From: Cladopsammia gracilis
Lineage: Eukaryota; Cnidaria; Anthozoa; Scleractinia; Dendrophylliidae
NCBI GenBank assembly: GCA_022457155.1
Contig: JAJGOT010000749.1
Coordinates: 187,501 to 251,500 of the forward strand
Length of the DNA: 64,000 nucleotides
Direction: 5' to 3'
Positions 60,101-64,000 of the stretch are shown piece after piece; within the stretch, counting starts at the first letter, position 1, and each line of letters opens with the position of its first letter. The position numbers were made by a program, and so were the translations under genes. A model generated the notes under the pieces. It was not told the origin of the DNA, ran no database searches, and saw nothing but the letters and a program-made list of their open reading frames with translations.

Positions 60101-63100
60101 GTATACTTTAGATTTTTGCATTTATATGACGTCATGTGCAAACCAAGAATTATTATTCTGTTATGTTGCAATAACATTTTTCCCCTTCTTATGCTTGCTA
60201 CTTCTTGTTTATCCCACTTCCCTTAGATGTCCTGTTCCTTTTTCACCCCAGTTAACGCCTGCAGCCCCCTGCCCCCTGCCCCCTGCCCCCCACCTCCTTG
60301 CCCTCTGCTCCCTGCCCTTTGCCCCCTGCTCCCTCCTCCTCCCACACATTTGCAAGACTGCTTGCAGTTTAGTTTGTGGCTATCTATCTATTTAACAATG
60401 TTTTATCTCAACACCCCAGCCCAGGTTTTATGACAACTCTTGCCATGGTGCATAAACTGCAGGCTTTCCATAATCAAGGTACAATTAATAAGAAAGGATA
60501 TTGAATATTAAACTTTGTAATTTTTTATTCAAAATTAGGGATTATTTATTCAAAAAACTCAGATGAGTCAGAGGCAAAGGTTTTCACTGATAGCTAACTA
60601 TTTTTGTTTTCCCACAAAATGTTGTTTTACAATCTTGTTCTGAAAACATCTTTTAAGATGACTAAAAAAATGACTTACGCTGTGAATGTTTGTCTTTTTA
60701 TTTTCATTTGTCAGAACTGGCCAGCGTAACCAGTTAGTTTTTAAGTGGAATGCATCATTTAAAAAAACCTGGTAGAACAAGTTCTTTATCCCTTTCACTC
60801 ACAGAGTCAATTATGAAGACATGTGGTGTAGTTCTAACTTTTGAATCTGTGGACGAAATCCTATCGTGTAACCATTCAAATGAAACCTCTTCAGCAGTAC
60901 TTTTGCATGGTACCATTTGTTCTAACTTTTGAGTCTGTGGATGAAATCCTATGGTGTGACCATTCAAATGAAACCTCTTCAGCAGTACTTTTGCATGGTA
61001 CCATTTGTTCTAACTTTTGAATCTGTGGATGAAATCCTATCATGTGACCATTCAAATGAAACCTCTTTGGCAGTACTTTTGCATGGCACCATTTGCTTTT
61101 CAATATTCTTCAAAATGGTGTTTGGAATTTTTTTTGAATTTTTCAAGATTTTTGGCACTCTTGGGAGTTAAAGGGTTAAATTGGTGAATTCTGGTCTGGC
61201 TGCTGGCCAGTTCCAACAAAAAGTAAGTGGCTCTGATTTCACCCTTCATTTTTTAAAAAGGGATCAACTAATTTTATTCCTTCTGCACAATAACTGTCTG
61301 AATTTTTAGAGAGAAAACCGTCGCTAAATTTGTTTATTAATTTGTAGTAAGGTTAAGAGGATAAATTAGATTTGACTTAAAGTTTTTATAAAATTTTGAT
61401 TTGGTTTATTTTTTGAAACATTTCACTCCAAGAGTCAATTGTAATGGAACCTCGATTTAACGAACCTCTATATAACGAAGTCCTCGGTATAACGAACGAT
61501 ATTCTTCAGCCCGGCAAAATTATAAGTAAAATGTATGGAACAGAACCTCGATATAACAAAATCCTCATTATAACGAACACAATCCGGCAGCCCAAAACGT
61601 AAAATTTACGCCAATATAACAAATAAGTCACTGTCAACACGCGACAAAGATGACTGGAGTTGCATGGTTAAGGTATTACTGCTATTAGACATTCTAGTTT
61701 TGTTTTGTTCAGTTGGAATATTCCTGGAGCTGGGGTGTTGATTGTTCTTCCAAGTAATAACTTAAAAGCAGTGATCTGAATTTTGAAGTAATTAAAAAAC
61801 TTAACTTTTTATGCTTTTCCCAAGGTCCTCACAGGTAAGTAGTTATTAATTTTTTATTGTCAGGTTCAAAGTGACGCAGACAACCCAGAGGCAGACGCTG
61901 AACTTGTCAGTGAAACAATTCTGCATGTCTGCAGGAATTATCCAGAGGTACAAATGGGACAAATTGTTACGTGTACTCAACATTTCTGGAGAAAAAAAAG
62001 TATTTGAATTCTGTTCAATTCTAAAAAAGATGACTTCTCATGTTGTTGAAACATCAGTGAATGTGTTCATCGCAGTTATGTAGCAACTGAAGGTGCTGCA
62101 ATTAGAGCTTGAAAAATTTGATGTGAGCGGAACGCATGACCTTTGCACAACCCTGGCCAATACTTTTGGGACACTACCGAAATAACTCTGCAGTATAACG
62201 TATTACCCTTCCCCCTCCCCCTAGTGCAATGTTGACCTCACGGGTACAAAATTGTTTTCACGGCAATCAACATTGCTGTGGGGAGGGGGGGGGGGGACTG
62301 AAATGGCAAGTGATAACAACATTCAGAAGCATGGTGAGTACTAGGATAAGAATATACAAGGGAAGTTTATTTTTGCATGCAATTTCAGTGAGTGTGCCAA
62401 GAAGTATTGGCCAGGGTTGCAGTTCTGGTGCAAATGTTCTAGCTAATAAGTCAGAGTGTTTACATCAGAATCATAAGGGTCATGGTTAATTCTTTCTACC
62501 ACAGTTCATTGTCAACAACAGCAGTTCTTTTGAGAACTGCACTAAACCAGGTGATTTTACACTTCACAGACTTTTGATTCTCCTTGGTTCAAACTATCCT
62601 CTTTGCTAATTATCTCAGGAACCTGGAGCAATTATTTTCTATTTTTAAAGACTGTTTTGAAGGGTCAATAAGGCAGGGTTCTTCCAAGTAGTTGTATTAA
62701 CTTTATTTAACTTTCTTGTTTGGCAGGGAGCTATTTTGTGTTTTCTATCTGGCTGGGATGAAATCACTCTAGTCCATGACATTTTGGCATCCAAAATACG
62801 TGATGTACATGTAAGTCAAATTATTTTAAGTAGGATGACTTTATTAAAGGTTCAAGTTTTAAGCAATTTCTAGCACTCTGGCTGAAAACAGAGTTGTGGC
62901 CTCATTCACTTGGAAGACTTTCTGCAAAATTGCTAGACTTTTCCAGACATTCAGATAGTGGAGAGCCTGTTCTAGACATTAAGATAACGGGGAGCCTGTT
63001 CCAGGCGTTCAGATAGTGGTGAGCCTGTTTCAGGCATTCAGATAGTGGGGAGCCTGATCCAGGTGTTCAGATAGTGGGGAGCCTGTTCTAGACATTCAGA

Positions 63101-63640
63101 TAATGGGGAGCCTGTTCCAGGCGTTCAGATAGTGGGGAGCCTGTTCCAGGTGATCAGGTAGTGGGGAGCGAAGGATAGGCAGCACGCGAAGGAAAAATAT
63201 TGCAAGTGCTGACGGAGGGGGATAGGCGCGAAAGAGAGCGAGGCGAGGCCCCTCTCCCCCTCCCCTCCCCTCTCCGTTTTTTTTTTTGCTGCTCTCCGGC
63301 CCCACAAAAAATTGCCTTCAAGCTGAACATAATTTATGCAGCACATGCTGGTCGGCGAACACGAGGCAACTAGTCATGGTGACCAAGTTGCCTGTACTTG
63401 TTTACATGAAGAGACTGGTTGACGCATTCTATCAGGTTTATGAAACAAAATGGAGGGCATTGGCGGATCATCAAGATAACAATTGAAGTTTTTGTGTGCG
63501 CCGTGCACCATTCTTAGTTTGTGTTGTTGCCATGGGGCACATAAACATCACAACTTAATTGTCTTTCAGAAATCCCAATTCCTTGTTCTGCCACTCCATT
63601 CCATGCTTCCGATGTTTAATCAGAGAACAGTGTTTGAAAG
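52151..63640 (+). CDS. DHX30: DHX30-like DEAH-box RNA helicase, 5' part (11 exons)
   Basis: ATP-dependent DExH RNA helicase; DHX30 acts in mitochondrial RNA granules and ribosome assembly. Exons: 52151-52630, 54082-54710, 54971-55049, 55616-55687, 55819-55902, 56512-56611, 57487-57646, 58422-58566, 61864-61947, 62727-62810 and 63570-63640; the last ends in phase 2 with a GT donor, so the gene continues past the window. About 662 residues are visible. Exon 1 has a Pro/Arg/Gly-rich start and a dsRNA-binding-like segment (about 100-160, with [20 protein letters not shown]), which favours DHX30 over DHX36. Helicase motifs: I GETGCGKT (387-394), Ia [16 protein letters not shown] (489-492, Val for the Ala of DEAH) and III SAT (521-523). 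[13 protein letters not shown] starts the second RecA domain. Met at 52151 has a good context (AAGATGG); an upstream in-frame ATG exists at 52088. Confidence 0.9.
52680..52800. repeat. Two copies of an AGTAATACTCCTAGTCACTTC repeat
   Basis: CCAGGGGGGAGTAGTAATAC and CCAGGGGGTGTAGCAATAC each run into TCCTAGTCACTTCATAG; spacing about 75 bp. Directly before the LINE. Confidence 0.75.
52805..53941 (+). mobile_element. Jockey/CR1-like LINE, 5'-truncated, in DHX30 intron 1
   Basis: RT motifs [20 protein letters not shown] and catalytic YADD (near 52974-52986), then the thumb region [13 protein letters not shown] and [21 protein letters not shown] one-base frameshift near 53467-53480 separates the end ([22 protein letters not shown]), and another small shift lies near 52843. 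The 3' end has AATAAAG and a TTACAA-repeat tail. Same orientation as the host gene. Inactive. Confidence 0.92.
54715..54860 (+). repeat. 89-bp-family repeat copy
   Basis: TAGCTCTAACTTTTGAGTTT, then AAATCCTATTGTGTGAC and TTTTTGCATCATACCATTTG; begins just 5 bp after the exon 2 donor of the DHX30-like gene. Confidence 0.8.
55370..55506. repeat. 29-bp minisatellite (about 5 copies) with GTAAGT
   Basis: The unit GTAAGTAGATGGGAATATGA followed by ACTGTTACA repeats at 29-bp spacing. Each full unit carries GTAAGT, a donor consensus. In intron 3 of the DHX30-like gene. Confidence 0.92.
56757..56840. repeat. (AAT)n and T-rich low-complexity tract
   Basis: AAT triplets, then T runs, then AAT again; another (ATA)n tract at 57113-57157. 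In intron 6 of the DHX30-like gene. Confidence 0.9.
57835..58175. repeat. Tandem ~155-bp C-rich repeat (2+ copies)
   Basis: The segment from GGTAAGGCAGCTGACCATT through CAGGCTC and GTTCACTGACCCT to the poly-C and CCCCATA occurs twice at 57915 and 58062, with a partial unit before. In intron 7 of the DHX30-like gene. Confidence 0.85.
59140..59428 (+). mobile_element. tRNA-derived SINE, family B, copy 2
   Basis: The head and body match the copy at 27558-27837 closely (A box TGGTCGAGTGG; B box GGTTCAAGTCC), but the sequence after GTTTCTGTATT differs: a GCGTGCCTGTGAAATAGCTT segment and ATT repeats. In intron 8 of the DHX30-like gene. Confidence 0.92.
60000..60062. repeat. Short tandem TTGTGACAAA repeat
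   Basis: ATTGTGACAAA repeated about four times at 11-bp spacing plus a related unit. Confidence 0.85.
60826..61175 (+). repeat. 89-bp unit, three tandem copies
   Basis: Each unit runs from GTTCTAACTTTTGA(A/G)TCTG through GTGACCATTCAAATGAAACC to GCAGTACTTTTGCATGGTAC; the three differ at a few bases. The last is followed by a tail (TTTTCAATATT, then TTTTTGGCACTCTTGGGAGT) that also ends the single copy at 10870-11150. In intron 8 of the DHX30-like gene. Confidence 0.93.
61441..61625. mobile_element. pogo-like repeat fragment
   Basis: AATGGAACCTCGATTTAACG and the related ACAGAACCTCGATATAAC words with ATAACGAA repeats resemble pogo/Tigger-type termini. No clean right end. Confidence 0.5.
62945..63172. 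repeat. 29-bp minisatellite (about 7.7 copies)
   Basis: The unit GTTCAGATAGTGGGGAGCCT followed by GTTCCAGGC repeats at 29-bp spacing, with alternating CATTC/CGTTC/TGTTC starts and TAGAC/CAGGC ends that suggest higher-order pairing. In intron 10 of the DHX30-like gene. Confidence 0.92.
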
Positions 63641-63732
63641 GTTAGTTGTGCATCTTTGCATTGTTCTTAAGTAGTAATCAATTCAGTAGTAGGGTCTGTA
63701 CTAAACACAGTCAACTCCTACCAGAGGACTGC

Positions 63733-64000
63733 TAGAGCAGTTTTCAATTGAGTGTTGTAAAACCAAAACCAAAGTATTTACTCTGGCCAATCACAACAGA
63801 CGCAGACAATCCATTGAACCAATCAGAACTCAAAACAAATGCATATAGCCGGCGCCAAGCGCGGGAAAACACGTGCGAGGAAGTCCTAATTGTTTTTGGT
63901 TTTACTTCTGATCGGTTGAGATAGTGGCGTGAGATTTTTTAGAAAATCACAAAGCGTAGCAATGAGTGCAAAACCAAAGCAATCGCGAAATTACTTTTGA
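63733..64000. mobile_element. TTAGAGCAG-type MITE, copy 5 (cut by window edge)
   Basis: Starts TAGAGCAGTTTTCAATTGAG and follows the family to the window edge. In the intron after exon 11 of the DHX30-like gene. Confidence 0.88.

Noticed and set aside
60227..60433. Proline/cysteine-rich small ORF
   Set aside because: It comes from a low-complexity CCCCTG tract in a helicase intron; several frames are open for the same reason.
62945..63172. CRISPR-like array of 29-bp repeats
   Set aside because: Repeats are directly adjacent with no unique spacers, and the locus is an intron of an animal gene; it is a minisatellite.
1..64000. A prokaryote-style defence or biosynthetic gene cluster
   Set aside because: Genes are spliced animal genes with separate functions; there is no operon structure and no shared pathway apart from a weak ASMT-SULT link.

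Overview
This is 64 kb of animal nuclear DNA, AT-rich and intron-rich, with consensus GT...AG introns and many small transposons. The gene content points to an anthozoan cnidarian, most likely a stony coral: a short-chain collagen C4-like gene, tandem secreted 8-cysteine peptide genes, an ASMT-like methyltransferase and a MFSD6-type transporter. The species call is an inference.

Layout. 1-1.14 kb: reverse transcriptase fragment of a LINE (minus strand). 2.0-7.7 kb: three-exon acetylserotonin O-methyltransferase-like gene (+). 12.5-17.6 kb: four-exon cytosolic sulfotransferase (-), convergent with the methyltransferase. 19.2-21.3 and 25.7-29.0 kb: two paralogous copies of a two-exon gene for a secreted cysteine-rich peptide; the first is broken by a stop codon, the second is intact. 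30.5-32.2 kb: intronless 550-residue major facilitator transporter. 34.5-36.4 kb: collagen-like gene with a frameshift in its last exon. 37.5-37.9 kb: single-exon mitochondrial ribosomal protein bL32m. 40.9-49.0 kb: seven-exon SLC30 zinc transporter. 52.2 kb to the right edge: first eleven exons of a DHX30-like DEAH-box helicase, with a different LINE in its first intron.

Most of the rest is repeats. They include two tRNA-derived SINE families, at least ten families of short inverted-repeat elements (several with readable target duplications), an 89-bp dispersed unit, several microsatellites and two 29-bp minisatellites. The genes do not form one pathway. The most notable local signals are the cysteine-rich peptide duplication, a sulfotransferase splice donor that lies inside a retroposon's CTTA tail, a transposon nested in another repeat whose empty site can be read 38 kb away, and a foldback element with a minisatellite core. 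Exon joins given here are read from reading-frame phase and splice consensus, without transcript support.
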